Below, one piece after another: positions 1-7,520 of a stretch of 12,858 nt of DNA (its first letter is position 1; each line of letters begins with the position of its first letter). The position numbers and the translations under genes were made by a program. The stretch is taken from contig JAITPT010000043.1 of NCBI GenBank assembly GCA_031289285.1, positions 1 through 12,858 on the forward strand, written 5' to 3'. This DNA is from Puniceicoccales bacterium. GTDB lineage: Bacteria > Verrucomicrobiota > Verrucomicrobiia > Opitutales > UBA953. The notes below the pieces were generated by a model. That model searched no databases. It saw nothing but the letters and a program-made list of their open reading frames with translations, and was not told where the DNA came from.

Positions 1-125
1 CGGAGTTGCTTGCGCATGACCTCCTTCTCGGTGTCACCGAATAATTTTTCTCCGTTTATCGTGCGAGAGATGCAGTGATAAACAGCCGCGTCCGGTTTGA
101 TTTTCAGTCTTCTGTTACGAGCCAT
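1..125 (-). CDS. IS200-like / REP-associated (Y1) transposase, 5' part only
   Basis: The minus strand opens with ATG at 125-123 and stays open for 41 codons to the window edge. The peptide begins MARNRRLKIKPDAAVYHCIS and continues with RTINGEKLF and a Lys/Glu/Arg-rich helix. This N-terminal pattern (MAR-x-R-basic, then AxYHC/VxSR) is typical of REP-associated tyrosine transposases (TnpA_REP, Y1_Tnp fold), which nick and rejoin single-stranded DNA at short hairpins. The catalytic HUH and tyrosine residues would lie further left and cannot be seen, so activity is unknown. Upstream on the same strand are two GGGGACGGGTC repeats, as expected next to a RAYT gene. A GGGTGG stretch just before the ATG is the nearest thing to a ribosome binding site in the window. 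Family assignment rests on 41 residues and on recognising the start. Confidence 0.72.
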   Translation of the reverse strand, partial: MARNRRLKIKPDAAVYHCISRTINGEKLFGDTEKEVMRKQL

Positions 126-145
126 AGCCACCCAGAAAATCACCA

Positions 146-208
146 GACCCGGCAAAACGCCAGAAAAAAATGACCCGTCCCCAAGATAAAAATCAGACCC
201 GTCCCCAA
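146..208. repeat. GACCCGTCCCCAA repeats upstream of the RAYT-like transposase
   Basis: The 13-mer GACCCGTCCCCAA occurs at 172-184 and 196-208 in the same orientation, start to start 24 bp, each set in an A/T-rich context. A degenerate third site (GACCCGGCAAAA) lies at 146-157. Read on the minus strand these are TTGGGGACGGGTC motifs directly upstream of the transposase start. Short G-rich repeats of this kind often accompany IS200/RAYT genes and may be their recognition ends. That role is inferred. Confidence 0.6.
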
Positions 209-227
209 AATTTTGCGGATTGCGTTG

Positions 228-1025
228 TCAGGTGCCAAAGGGGGTGTCGGAATCGGGAGGGACGACGGTAAAAAGGCATTGGGGATGTGTCGTTTTGACC
301 ATCGCCAAAGAGTCTTCCACAAGACGCGGAGAATTGCATTCTTTACTCAAATGTGCAAGAAACACGTGGCGGAGACAGGTATTTTCGAGCGATATCAGCA
401 ATTCGAGAGCATCGTCATTGGAAAGGTGACCGTGGCGCCCTCGGATACGCTGTTTTAACTGCAAGGGTCGCCCAGAACGTTCGAGCATTGCAGGGTCGTA
501 GTTCGATTCCAGCACAAGACAGTCGGCATTTTTGATTTTTTCTCTGACAAGTTGAGGAACGTATCCCAAATCAGTTGCCCACGCAAAAGTTTGGGGCGAG
601 TCGCCAGACTCTTCGGAAAACACATATCCCACAGGATCGGCGGCGTCATGGGGAATGGAAAACGGGCTAACCCGAAACCCTCTGAAACCGAAAGTCGAAC
701 CTGTCTCGAAAATGTTCCAGCGCGGTTCTGCGGCACAACGGAGGCAATCGGGCGCGTTTTGAACAGCGCGGGCAGTTCCTTCGTTGGCAAAAAAAACAGG
801 GCGTTCCAGTTTGGACAACGCCGCCACTCCCTTGCAGTGGTCGCTGTGTTCGTGGGTGATAAACACAGCGTCAATATCTTCGAGTTTTTCCCCTACTGCG
901 GCAAGAGCGCGACGAATACGAGTGGCGGATATGCCTGCGTCAATGAGAATACGGGCGTTTGGAGTGACGAGCAACCCGCAGTTTCCAGCACTACTGCTGG
1001 CGAGAATATGAAAGCGAAAATTCAC
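228..1025 (-). CDS. MBL-fold metallo-hydrolase, WalJ/YycJ-type
   Basis: This is a metallo-beta-lactamase fold hydrolase of the small single-domain group related to WalJ/YycJ, thought to act as a nuclease or phosphodiesterase in the cytoplasm. Counting from the furthest upstream TTG (1043-1041) the protein is 271 aa. The ligand set is visible: HEHSDH at 64-69, His132 (PHDAADP), Asp158 (ATDLG), a GRHGHLSN segment near 204-206, and His231 in AHLSKECN, which matches the HLSKxxN signature of the family. I prefer the in-frame GTG at 1025-1023, which gives 265 aa starting VNFRFHILASSSAGN, because family members begin directly with the F-x-L-x-S-S-AGN strand. Neither start has a Shine-Dalgarno sequence. 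The gene is visibly less GC-rich than uvrA and has no co-directional partner nearby, so it may have been acquired. Substrate is unknown. Confidence 0.86.
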   Translation of the reverse strand: MNFRFHILASSSAGNCGLLVTPNARILIDAGISATRIRRALAAVGEKLEDIDAVFITHEHSDHCKGVAALSKLERPVFFANEGTARAVQNAPDCLRCAAEPRWNIFETGSTFGFRGFRVSPFSIPHDAADPVGYVFSEESGDSPQTFAWATDLGYVPQLVREKIKNADCLVLESNYDPAMLERSGRPLQLKQRIRGRHGHLSNDDALELLISLENTCLRHVFLAHLSKECNSPRLVEDSLAMVKTTHPQCLFTVVPPDSDTPFGT

Positions 1026-1043
1026 AGCAACGCATGGAAACAA

Positions 1044-1144
1044 ATTTCCGTCGCAGCGGAATAAAAAAATACGAAGTAGCAGTCATTTTTCTTATTGTTT
1101 TTCTCGTATTTTCGTCCCCCTTAACATCTATCTTATAGCATTTA
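1044..1144. other. A/T-rich gene-free stretch upstream of the MBL-fold gene
   Basis: This begins the roughly 320-bp space between uvrA and the MBL-fold gene. It is A/T-rich, unlike the surrounding DNA, and should hold the promoter of the leftward gene. No pair of -35/-10 boxes stands out; a TATAAG on the minus strand around 1132-1137 is only a weak candidate. AAAATACGA (1066-1074) and TCGTATTTT (1104-1112) are a perfect 9-bp inverted repeat. Read on the minus strand the second arm runs into seven T, so it could form a weak AU-rich terminator for uvrA transcripts. Confidence 0.35.
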
Positions 1145-1300
1145 TTGGCAGAAATGGGTCTTTAGACCAATCCCGTTCAGGTAGCAGCGTAGCAATAGGA
1201 TACCGGACGGTCTCTCCACTGTGGACTTACAGCCCGCTGTGAGCAGGGACACACCCTTCCTATGGCTCGCTTGTTGCTTCTAAAGACCAATTTCCACCAA
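1145..1300. mobile_element. MITE-like element with 22-bp terminal inverted repeats
   Basis: The ends 1145-1166 and 1279-1300 are inverted copies matching at 19 of 22 positions (core GGTCTTTAGA is perfect). Inside, 1186-1200 (AGCGTAGCAATAGGA) pairs with 1258-1271 (TCCTATGGCTCGCT) with one bulge and one mismatch. The centre holds smaller palindromes such as TCCACTGTGGA. The 156-bp unit can therefore fold end to end into one long hairpin. No convincing coding sequence is seen, although a minus-strand frame stays open across part of it. A non-autonomous transposon (MITE) or a structured RNA are the two readings. No clear target-site duplication flanks it: TTATTGG outside one end resembles TTCTTGG outside the other only as an extension of the inverted repeat. 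Confidence 0.6.
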
Positions 1301-1306
1301 GAAGCG

Positions 1307-1360
1307 GTCGTATAGGTCTTATAGGACTTATAGGTCGTATAGGTCTTATATGTTCTATAA
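1307..1360. repeat. 9-bp tandem repeat array, six units, consensus GTCKTATAG
   Basis: Six consecutive 9-bp units run from 1307 to 1360: GTCGTATAG, GTCTTATAG, GACTTATAG, GTCGTATAG, GTCTTATAT, GTTCTATAA. The unit contains the near-palindrome CTTATAG, so the array can also self-pair. The array ends at the uvrA stop codon. On the minus strand it would read as a repeated Tyr-Lys/Arg-Thr peptide in an open frame, but that frame has no other support. Confidence 0.85.
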
Positions 1361-1365
1361 GACCT
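1341..1365. repeat. Perfect 10-bp hairpin overlapping the uvrA stop
   Basis: AGGTCTTATA (1341-1350) and TATAAGACCT (1356-1365) are perfect inverted copies around a 5-base loop TGTTC. The right arm touches the uvrA TGA (1367-1365). In the uvrA transcript the hairpin is not followed by a U-run, so it does not look like a classical intrinsic terminator. It could slow 3' exonucleases. Confidence 0.6.
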
Positions 1366-4202
1366 CACAAAAACTTCCCCGTGGGGGTGTCTTTGCGCTG
1401 GAGGAGGGCGGAGGGCGGGCCGGTGAAGATGATGTGGCCGCCGTCTTCGCCGCCACCGGGGCCAAGCTCGATGAGCCAGTCAGCGATGCGGACGACATCG
1501 CGCTGGTGCTCAATGATAATCACCGTGTTGCCAGCGTCGCGCAGACGAAAGAGCAAATCCATGAGACGCTGAATGTCGTCCCAGTGCAGACCCGTGGTAG
1601 GTTCGTCTAAGATGTAGAGGGTGCCACCTTGCTGACGGCGGGAAAGCTCAAGGGAGAGCTTCAGGCGCTGCGACTCGCCGCCAGAAAGAGTGTTGGCAGG
1701 TTGGCCAAGCGCGAGGTAGCCGAGACCAACTTCGTCAAGAGTCTCCAATTTGGCACGGAGTTTTTGATGATTGCGGAAAAACTCACGCGCCTCGGCGACA
1801 GTCAACGCGAGGACTTCCGCAATGCTCATGCCTCGGTAACGCACTTCAAGCGTCTCGCGGTTGTAACGCGCACCGCGACAACTCGGACAAGCGACGTGCG
1901 TCTCGCCAAGGAACTGCATGTCGAGCGCGATTTGGCCGTCGCCCGCACAGCGTTCACAACGCCCGCCACGCACGTTGAAACTGAAACGCGCCGGAGTGTA
2001 GCCGCGCACCTTGGCGAGCGAGGCAGTGGCAAAAAGTTTTCGTAGCTCGTCGAAGATGCCCGTGTAGGTGGCAGGGTTGGAGCGGGCACCCCGCCCAGCA
2101 GGGTCTTGGTCAACACGGGCAAAACCATCGAAGAAATCGAGGCCCGCGATGCCGCCGTGTTTGCCGGAAAGAGATTTCGCGCCGTTGATTTTGCGGGCAG
2201 CGGCGTTGGCAAGAATGTCGTTGACGAGGGTGCTTTTGCCCGAACCGGAAACACCGCAGACGACGGTGAGCAACCCGACAGGAAAAGCGGCGTCCACGCC
2301 GCGCAGGTTGTTCTCGGCGGCGGCGCGGATGGTCAGCCAGCGGTCGGCGGGCGCGAGCGGGCGGGCGTTTTTCGCGATTTGCGTGCGTCCGGCGAGATAC
2401 TCGCCCGTGCGCGAGTGGGCGGCGGGAGCGGCGGCTTCGGCAGGGCTGCCTTGGAAAATAAGTTCGCCGCCTTGGCGCCCTGCGCCCGGGCCGATTTCGA
2501 CAATCTGGTCGGCGGCGCGGATGGTGTCCTCGTCGTGCTCGACAACGAGCAGGGTGTTCCCTCGGTCGCGCAAATCGAGCAGCGTGTCGAGGAGGCGTTT
2601 GTGGTCGGCGGGGTGCAGGCCGATGCTCGGTTCGTCGAGCACGTAGGTCACGCCCACGAGCGCGAGGCCAAGCTGAGTGGCGAGACGCGCACGCTGGATT
2701 TCGCCGCCAGAGAGTGTGCCAAACTCGCGGTCGAGCGTCAGGTAGCCGAGGCCCGTTTTCAGCAAAAAGCCGAGCCGCTCTGCCAAGCCGCGCCGTGCGT
2801 CTTCGGCGGTGGCGGCGGCGGGGTCGTTGGCGAGACGCCCGATGAAGTCGGCGGCACGCACCACGGAGAGCGCGAGAAAATCGGCGAGGCAGACGCCAGC
2901 GAGCCGCACGGCGCGGGCGCGGGCGTTGACGCGCCGCCCGAGGCAAGCGGGGCAAGGCGTCGCTGTCTGGTAGGCGAGCAGGCGGGCGCGGAGGGCTTCG
3001 CTGTTTGTCGAGCGGGCGGTCTCGGCGAGGTCGGCGAGTATGCCGGCAAACGGCCCGGTGACGGGTTTTTGTTTGCCGTGTGGGCGCAGCGAAAACTCGC
3101 GGTTGGAGTCGCCGTGGAGGAGGAGTTGCTGGGTGTCTGCGCCGAGGTCTTGCCACGGGGTTTCGAAGGAAAACGGGATTTGCGCGGAGAGCTGGCGCAG
3201 GAGATTGGCGCGGTCGGAAATCATGCGTTTGGAGCCGAGACGCCAAGGTTTCACCGCGCCGTCTTTGGTGCTCAACGCGGGGTTGGGGACGACGAGCACG
3301 GGCTGGAACTGGAGCGTTTTGCCGAGGCCGCCGCAGACGGGACACGCGCCGTCGGGGTGGTTGTGGGAGAAGTGGCGCGGCGTGAGCGGCTCGTAGGAGG
3401 CACCGCAGATTTCGCAGGAAAAATCGAGACCGAGGCGAAGCTCGCGGGCGTCGGCGTCGGGCGCGGCGGTGGCGTCTCCGACTAAAACGATGGCGCGGTT
3501 TTTGCCCTCGCGAAACGCCAGCTCCAGAGAGTCCGCCAAGCGGCTATCTTGCGCGGGGGCACGCACGAGACGGTCAACGACAATCTCGACATCTACCTCG
3601 TCGCGCCCAGCGGGCAAGAGGTCGGGCGCGTCGAGCGGTTTGACGACGCCGCCGACACGCGCCCGCTGGAAGCCGCGTGTCTGCAAGCGGGCAAGCTCGT
3701 CGCGCAGTGCGGCGGGACGCGCCCGCATGAACGGCGCGAGCAGCGTGAGCCGCGAGCCTTCGGGCAGTGCGCGTAGCGTGGCGAGGCAATCGTCGAGCGA
3801 GCGGCGTGTGACGCGCCCGCCGTCTTGCGGGCAAAATTGCTCGCCTGCGAGCGACCAGAGCAGGCGGGCGTAGTCGGCGATTTCGGTGGCGGTGGCGACG
3901 GTGCTGCGCGGGTTCGCGCCGGAGGAGGTGCGCTGCTCGACGGCGATGACGGGTGAGAGGCCCTGTATGAAATCCACGTCCGGCCTGTCCATTTGCTCGA
4001 GCAGGCGGCGTGCGCCCGCAGAGAGGCTTTCCATGTATTGGCGGCAGCCCTCGGCGTAGATGGTGTCGAAGACGAGGGAGGTTTTTCCTGAGCCGGAGAC
4101 GCCAGTGAAGACGATGAACTTTCCCCTCGGCAAGCGCAGTTGGAGGTTGCGCAGGTTGTGCTGCCGCGCGCCCTTGATGATGATGTCGCCGCAGAAAGGC
4201 AT
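1365..4202 (-). CDS. uvrA: UvrABC excinuclease subunit A
   Basis: UvrA is the dimeric ABC-type ATPase that, with UvrB, finds bulky DNA lesions in nucleotide excision repair. The protein is 945 aa from the ATG at 4202-4200, close to the usual length of about 940. Two ABC modules are visible: Walker A GVSGSGKT at 34-41 and GVSGSGKS at 650-657, each with an LSGGE signature and an ILDEPTTGLH or VLDEPSIGLH Walker B/D-loop. Two zinc sites are complete: Cys263/266/287/290 in the first half and Cys749/752/772/775 in the second. The open frame extends 40 codons further to a GTG at 4322, but that extension is low-complexity Ala/Arg and overlaps the divergent gene's upstream region, so the ATG followed by MPFCGDIIIKGARQHNLRNL is chosen. 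There is no Shine-Dalgarno sequence. The gene appears monocistronic and diverges from the aminopeptidase gene. Confidence 0.97.
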   Translation of the reverse strand: MPFCGDIIIKGARQHNLRNLQLRLPRGKFIVFTGVSGSGKTSLVFDTIYAEGCRQYMESLSAGARRLLEQMDRPDVDFIQGLSPVIAVEQRTSSGANPRSTVATATEIADYARLLWSLAGEQFCPQDGGRVTRRSLDDCLATLRALPEGSRLTLLAPFMRARPAALRDELARLQTRGFQRARVGGVVKPLDAPDLLPAGRDEVDVEIVVDRLVRAPAQDSRLADSLELAFREGKNRAIVLVGDATAAPDADARELRLGLDFSCEICGASYEPLTPRHFSHNHPDGACPVCGGLGKTLQFQPVLVVPNPALSTKDGAVKPWRLGSKRMISDRANLLRQLSAQIPFSFETPWQDLGADTQQLLLHGDSNREFSLRPHGKQKPVTGPFAGILADLAETARSTNSEALRARLLAYQTATPCPACLGRRVNARARAVRLAGVCLADFLALSVVRAADFIGRLANDPAAATAEDARRGLAERLGFLLKTGLGYLTLDREFGTLSGGEIQRARLATQLGLALVGVTYVLDEPSIGLHPADHKRLLDTLLDLRDRGNTLLVVEHDEDTIRAADQIVEIGPGAGRQGGELIFQGSPAEAAAPAAHSRTGEYLAGRTQIAKNARPLAPADRWLTIRAAAENNLRGVDAAFPVGLLTVVCGVSGSGKSTLVNDILANAAARKINGAKSLSGKHGGIAGLDFFDGFARVDQDPAGRGARSNPATYTGIFDELRKLFATASLAKVRGYTPARFSFNVRGGRCERCAGDGQIALDMQFLGETHVACPSCRGARYNRETLEVRYRGMSIAEVLALTVAEAREFFRNHQKLRAKLETLDEVGLGYLALGQPANTLSGGESQRLKLSLELSRRQQGGTLYILDEPTTGLHWDDIQRLMDLLFRLRDAGNTVIIIEHQRDVVRIADWLIELGPGGGEDGGHIIFTGPPSALLQRKDTPTGKFL

Positions 4203-4336
4203 GGCGCGGAGGGAACGCGCAGGGCGCAAACGGCGCAAAGGCAAAGTTGCGCCCGCGCCGCCCGCCGCCGCCGTCGCCGTCGTCCCCCGCGCCTTGCGCC
4301 TTGCGCCGCTGCCGCGAAACACGCACTCTGCGGCGC
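4203..4336. promoter_or_regulatory. Divergent uvrA / aminopeptidase intergenic region
   Basis: These 134 bp separate two outward-facing genes and so should carry both promoters. The sequence is very GC-rich, with low-complexity GCC/GCGCCTT repeats. I see no SOS (LexA) box of the CTG-N10-CAG or related type and no clear -35/-10 pair, so the regulatory role is by position only. Confidence 0.4.
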
Positions 4337-5455
4337 ATGGATTCGCGCCACGAAAAACTTGCCGCTGTGCTCACCGGCTTTTCCACCTCCCTCCAAAAAG
4401 GCGAAAATGTGCTCATTGACGCCATAGACGTCCCCGACGCCATCGTCGTCGCCCTTGTGCGTGCAGCTCGCGCTCGCGGTGCCGTCCCCGTCGTCAACAT
4501 CCAGAGCGGGCGCGTGAACCGTGCGCTCATCCTCGGTGGCGCGGAGGCGCAGTATCAGCTTGCCGCTGGCCTCGACCTCGCCCGCATCAAAAAGATGCAG
4601 GCCTACATCGCGCTGCGCGGTTCGGAAAATATTTTTGAGAACAGCGACATCCCCGCTGCCGAAATGCGGGCGTGGTCAAAAATCTCGCGCCCGGGTCTCG
4701 ACCACCGCGTGAAGAAGACGAAATGGGTAGTCTTGCGTTGGCCGACCTCCGCGATGGCGCAGCAGGCGCGTATGAGCACCGAGGCGTTTGAAGACTTCTT
4801 TTTCCGCGTCTGCACGCTCGACTACTCGCGGATGGTGCCGGGCATGGCGGCGCTCAAAGAGGCGATGGATAAGACGGACGCAGTCCACATCACCGGCAAC
4901 GGCACCGACCTGCATTTCTCCATCAAGGGCATCCCCGCCAACCCCTGCGGCGGCGAGAAAAACATCCCCGACGGCGAGGTCTATACGGCACCCGTTCGCG
5001 ACAGCATCGAAGGCGTCATCCAGTATAACGCGCCGACGGTTTATCAGGGCACGAGTTTTGCCGACATCCGGCTCGTTTTCAAAAAAGGCAAAATCGTCGA
5101 GGCGACCGCCAACAACACGAAACGGCTCAACGAGATTTTGGACAGCGACGCGGGCGCACGCTACGTCGGCGAGTTTGCGCTCGGCTTCAACCCCCACGTG
5201 CTCGAACCGATGCAAGACATTTTGTTCGACGAAAAAATCGCCGGCTCATTCCACTTCACTCCTGGGCAGTGCTACGACGAAGCACCCAACGGCAACAACT
5301 CGTCCATCCACTGGGACATGGTGTGCATCCAACGTCCCGAATACGGCGGCGGGGAAATTTATTTTGACGGCAAACTCGTCCGCAAAGACGGCGTCTTCAT
5401 CCCCAAGCCGCTGCAAAAACTCAACCGCGAGTATCTGCTCGGCGGCGCGAAATGA
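4337..5455 (+). CDS. M29-family metallo-aminopeptidase
   Basis: This is a 372-aa protein of the thermophilic metalloprotease/aminopeptidase family (MEROPS M29: AmpS, aminopeptidase T), dinuclear-metal exopeptidases that remove N-terminal residues from peptides in the cytoplasm. Family ligand positions are recognisable: Glu in DSIEGVIQYNAP, Glu in YVGEFALGFNP, His in GSFHFTPGQCY with the catalytic-type Tyr, and the C-terminal His325-x-Asp327 (HWD). The N-terminal Rossmann-like half contains GENVLIDAIDVPDAIVVALV, also typical. The frame is open 30 codons further upstream, but that part is Arg/Pro-rich read-through of the GC-rich promoter region. The ATG at 4337 gives MDSRHEKLAAVLTGFSTSLQ, the family's normal start. 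No Shine-Dalgarno sequence precedes it. It is first in a rightward series of four genes. Confidence 0.92.
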   Translation: MDSRHEKLAAVLTGFSTSLQKGENVLIDAIDVPDAIVVALVRAARARGAVPVVNIQSGRVNRALILGGAEAQYQLAAGLDLARIKKMQAYIALRGSENIFENSDIPAAEMRAWSKISRPGLDHRVKKTKWVVLRWPTSAMAQQARMSTEAFEDFFFRVCTLDYSRMVPGMAALKEAMDKTDAVHITGNGTDLHFSIKGIPANPCGGEKNIPDGEVYTAPVRDSIEGVIQYNAPTVYQGTSFADIRLVFKKGKIVEATANNTKRLNEILDSDAGARYVGEFALGFNPHVLEPMQDILFDEKIAGSFHFTPGQCYDEAPNGNNSSIHWDMVCIQRPEYGGGEIYFDGKLVRKDGVFIPKPLQKLNREYLLGGAK

Positions 5456-5464
5456 GCGCGGGCA

Positions 5465-5494
5465 GGCAAGGCGGATGCCTGTTTCCGCCTTGCC
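5465..5494 (+). terminator. Hairpin after the aminopeptidase gene
   Basis: GGCAAGGCGG (5465-5474) and CCGCCTTGCC (5485-5494) form a perfect 10-bp GC-rich stem with a 10-base loop, starting 10 bases after the stop codon. Only CTTT follows, so the U-tract is poor. It may be an attenuating terminator or an mRNA-stabilising hairpin between the aminopeptidase and pilin-like genes. Confidence 0.5.
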
Positions 5495-5566
5495 CTTTGG
5501 CAGCACAGCGTTTCCCTCGCCACAGTTTTTCCCAACCCTCCTAAAAAACCGTTTTTGCCGACAACT

Positions 5567-6004
5567 ATGAAAAAAATCACCGCTACCAACGCCGTCCATT
5601 TCCGCCGCGCCTCCCTGCGCCTTGACATCATCATCATCGCCGCCGTCGCCGGTCTGCTCGTCACTCTGGGCGTCCTTTTTGCCTCCACCGGCTTCCGCCT
5701 GCACCGCGAAGCGAAGATACGCGCCAACTTGCAAACCGTGTGGGTGACCGCCAACCAGTATCTTCTCCAACACTCCAAAGACGAAGTGACGTTGACCGAC
5801 CTCGCTGCCTACACGGAGATGGGCGTCACGCCGCTCAGCAAACTCGCCACCGTCGCGGGCGAAGATTACGCGGCAGTCAACGGCGGCACAATCAGTCGCG
5901 ACGACACCCGCCTCACGCTCGCCTACGGCAAAGACGGCAAGGTCGTCTATGAGACGAAGCCCACGCCGAAGTCTGCGTCAAAGTCTGCGCCGAAAAAGAA
6001 GTGA
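5567..6004 (+). CDS. Small membrane-anchored pilin-like protein
   Basis: This is a 145-aa protein of no assigned function. It has a basic N-terminus (MKKITATNAVHFRRASLRLD), one hydrophobic segment at about 20-41 (IIIIAAVAGLLVTLGVLFAS), then an amphipathic helix (HREAKIRANLQTVWVTANQY) and a short globular part, ending in a Lys/Ala/Ser-rich tail. That order, a transmembrane helix continuing into a helix with an AxQY-type motif, resembles verrucomicrobial pseudopilins. The G-F-T-L-x-E prepilin peptidase site is absent, however, so it may stay anchored by an uncleaved signal. ATG at 5567 is chosen over an upstream TTG (5555) because it starts directly before the basic stretch. It lies 80 bp before glyA on the same strand. 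Confidence 0.72.
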   Translation: MKKITATNAVHFRRASLRLDIIIIAAVAGLLVTLGVLFASTGFRLHREAKIRANLQTVWVTANQYLLQHSKDEVTLTDLAAYTEMGVTPLSKLATVAGEDYAAVNGGTISRDDTRLTLAYGKDGKVVYETKPTPKSASKSAPKKK

Positions 6005-6084
6005 GCCGCTGCGCCGCCGCGCCTGTGCGTCGTCGCGCCGCTGTGCTCCTCCGCCTTTTCTCTTAAAACCACACACACAACATC

Positions 6085-7344
6085 ATGCTCAATAGCTCAA
6101 AACTCGCCGCGCTCGACCCCGACATTTTCCGGTTAATCGAAGCGGAAAAAACACGCCAGCAAACTCACATCGAGTTGATTGCTTCGGAAAACTTCACCTA
6201 CCCAGCGGTGCTCGAAGCGCAGGGCAGCGTGCTCACAAACAAATACGCCGAGGGCTACCCGGGCAAACGCTGGTATGGCGGCTGCGAGTTTGTGGACGGC
6301 ATCGAGACCATCGCCATCGAGCGCGCAAAAAAACTCTTTGCCGCCGACCACGCAAACGTCCAGCCGCACTCCGGCGCACAGGCCAACTCCGCCGTCTATT
6401 CCGCCGTCCTCAAGCCCGGCGACAAAGTGCTCGGCATGAACCTCGCCCACGGCGGCCACCTCACCCACGGCAACCCTGCCAACTTCTCCGGCCAGCTCTA
6501 CCGCTTCTCCCAATACGGCGTGCGCGAAGACACCGGGCGCATTGACTACGACGAGCTTGCCGCCCTCGCCGTCAGCGAGAAACCGCGCCTCATAACCGTT
6601 GGCGCAAGCGCCTACCCGCGCATCATTGATTTTGCGAAAATGGGCGAAATCGCCCGCTCCGTCGGTGCCTACCTTTTCGCCGACATCGCGCACATCGCCG
6701 GCCTCGTCGCCGCTGGCGAGCACCCCTCGCCCGTGCCCCACGCCGACTTCGTGACGACCACCACGCACAAGACGCTGCGCGGCCCACGCGGCGGCCTCAT
6801 CCTTTGCAAAGCCGAACACGCCAAGGCGCTCGACTCCGCCGTGTTTCCCGGCACACAAGGCGGGCCGCTCGAACACGTCATCGCCGCCAAGGCCGTTTGC
6901 TTCGGCGAATGCCTCAAGCCGGACTTCAAAATCTACGCCGCGCAGATTGTCAAAAACGCCGCCGCCCTCGCCGCCGCCTTGTTGCGCCGCGGGCACAAGC
7001 TCCTCTCCGACGGCACCGAGAACCACCTACTCCTCGTTGACCTGCGCAAAAAGTTCCCAGAGGTTACCGGCAAAGTTGCCCAAGAGGCGCTCGACCTCGC
7101 CAACATCACCGCCAACAAAAACACCGTCCCCTTCGAGACCCGTTCGCCCTTCCAAGCCTCCGGCATCCGCCTCGGGACGCCTGCCGTCACGACGCGCGGT
7201 TTCCTCGAAGCCGACATGGAGAGCGTCGCCGATGTCATAGACACCGTGCTCGCCGCCATCGGCACACCCGCGCTCGCCGACGTGCTCGCCGACGTAAAAA
7301 CAAGGGTGCTCGCCCTCACCGCCGCCCACCCCCTGCCCTACTGA
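6085..7344 (+). CDS. glyA: Serine hydroxymethyltransferase
   Basis: GlyA is the cytoplasmic PLP enzyme that interconverts serine + tetrahydrofolate and glycine + 5,10-methylene-tetrahydrofolate, the main source of one-carbon units. The 419-aa length is normal. Diagnostic segments are intact: ELIASENFTYPAVLEAQGS near 30-48, YAEGYPGKRWYGGCEFVD at 54-71, VQPHSGAQAN at 92-101, FADIAHIAGLVAAGEHPSP at 198-216, and the PLP-lysine motif TTTTHKTLRGPRGG with Lys229. The ATG at 6085 gives the expected start and is preceded by an A/C-rich leader (CACACACAACATC) without Shine-Dalgarno. It lies in a co-directional series with the aminopeptidase and two pilin-like genes. No functional link between them is known. 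Confidence 0.97.
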   Translation: MLNSSKLAALDPDIFRLIEAEKTRQQTHIELIASENFTYPAVLEAQGSVLTNKYAEGYPGKRWYGGCEFVDGIETIAIERAKKLFAADHANVQPHSGAQANSAVYSAVLKPGDKVLGMNLAHGGHLTHGNPANFSGQLYRFSQYGVREDTGRIDYDELAALAVSEKPRLITVGASAYPRIIDFAKMGEIARSVGAYLFADIAHIAGLVAAGEHPSPVPHADFVTTTTHKTLRGPRGGLILCKAEHAKALDSAVFPGTQGGPLEHVIAAKAVCFGECLKPDFKIYAAQIVKNAAALAAALLRRGHKLLSDGTENHLLLVDLRKKFPEVTGKVAQEALDLANITANKNTVPFETRSPFQASGIRLGTPAVTTRGFLEADMESVADVIDTVLAAIGTPALADVLADVKTRVLALTAAHPLPY

Positions 7345-7520
7345 ACGGCGGGCACGGGACAATTTTCACACCAAAAACGCACAGCTAAAAAAAGACTTCA
7401 CACCTTCCCCGAAAGACGCCATTACAGCGGGCAGTAATTGTTCGCAACGGGGCTGTCGCTTCTGGGGCGGACACAAAAAACAAACCATCCACTACTCAAC
7501 AAACTCACTCCTATACACAC

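Noticed and set aside
1177..1368. 63-aa minus-strand frame with repeated Tyr-Lys-Thr residues
   Set aside because: It is simply the translation of the 9-bp tandem array and the MITE-like element; no start signal or family resemblance.
2106..3485. Plus-strand open frame of 459 aa inside uvrA
   Set aside because: Gly/Ala/Val-rich shadow of uvrA without any domain signature.
4203..4336. LexA/SOS operator upstream of uvrA
   Set aside because: uvrA is often SOS-regulated, but no CTG-N10-CAG or GAAC-N4-GTTC type site could be found.
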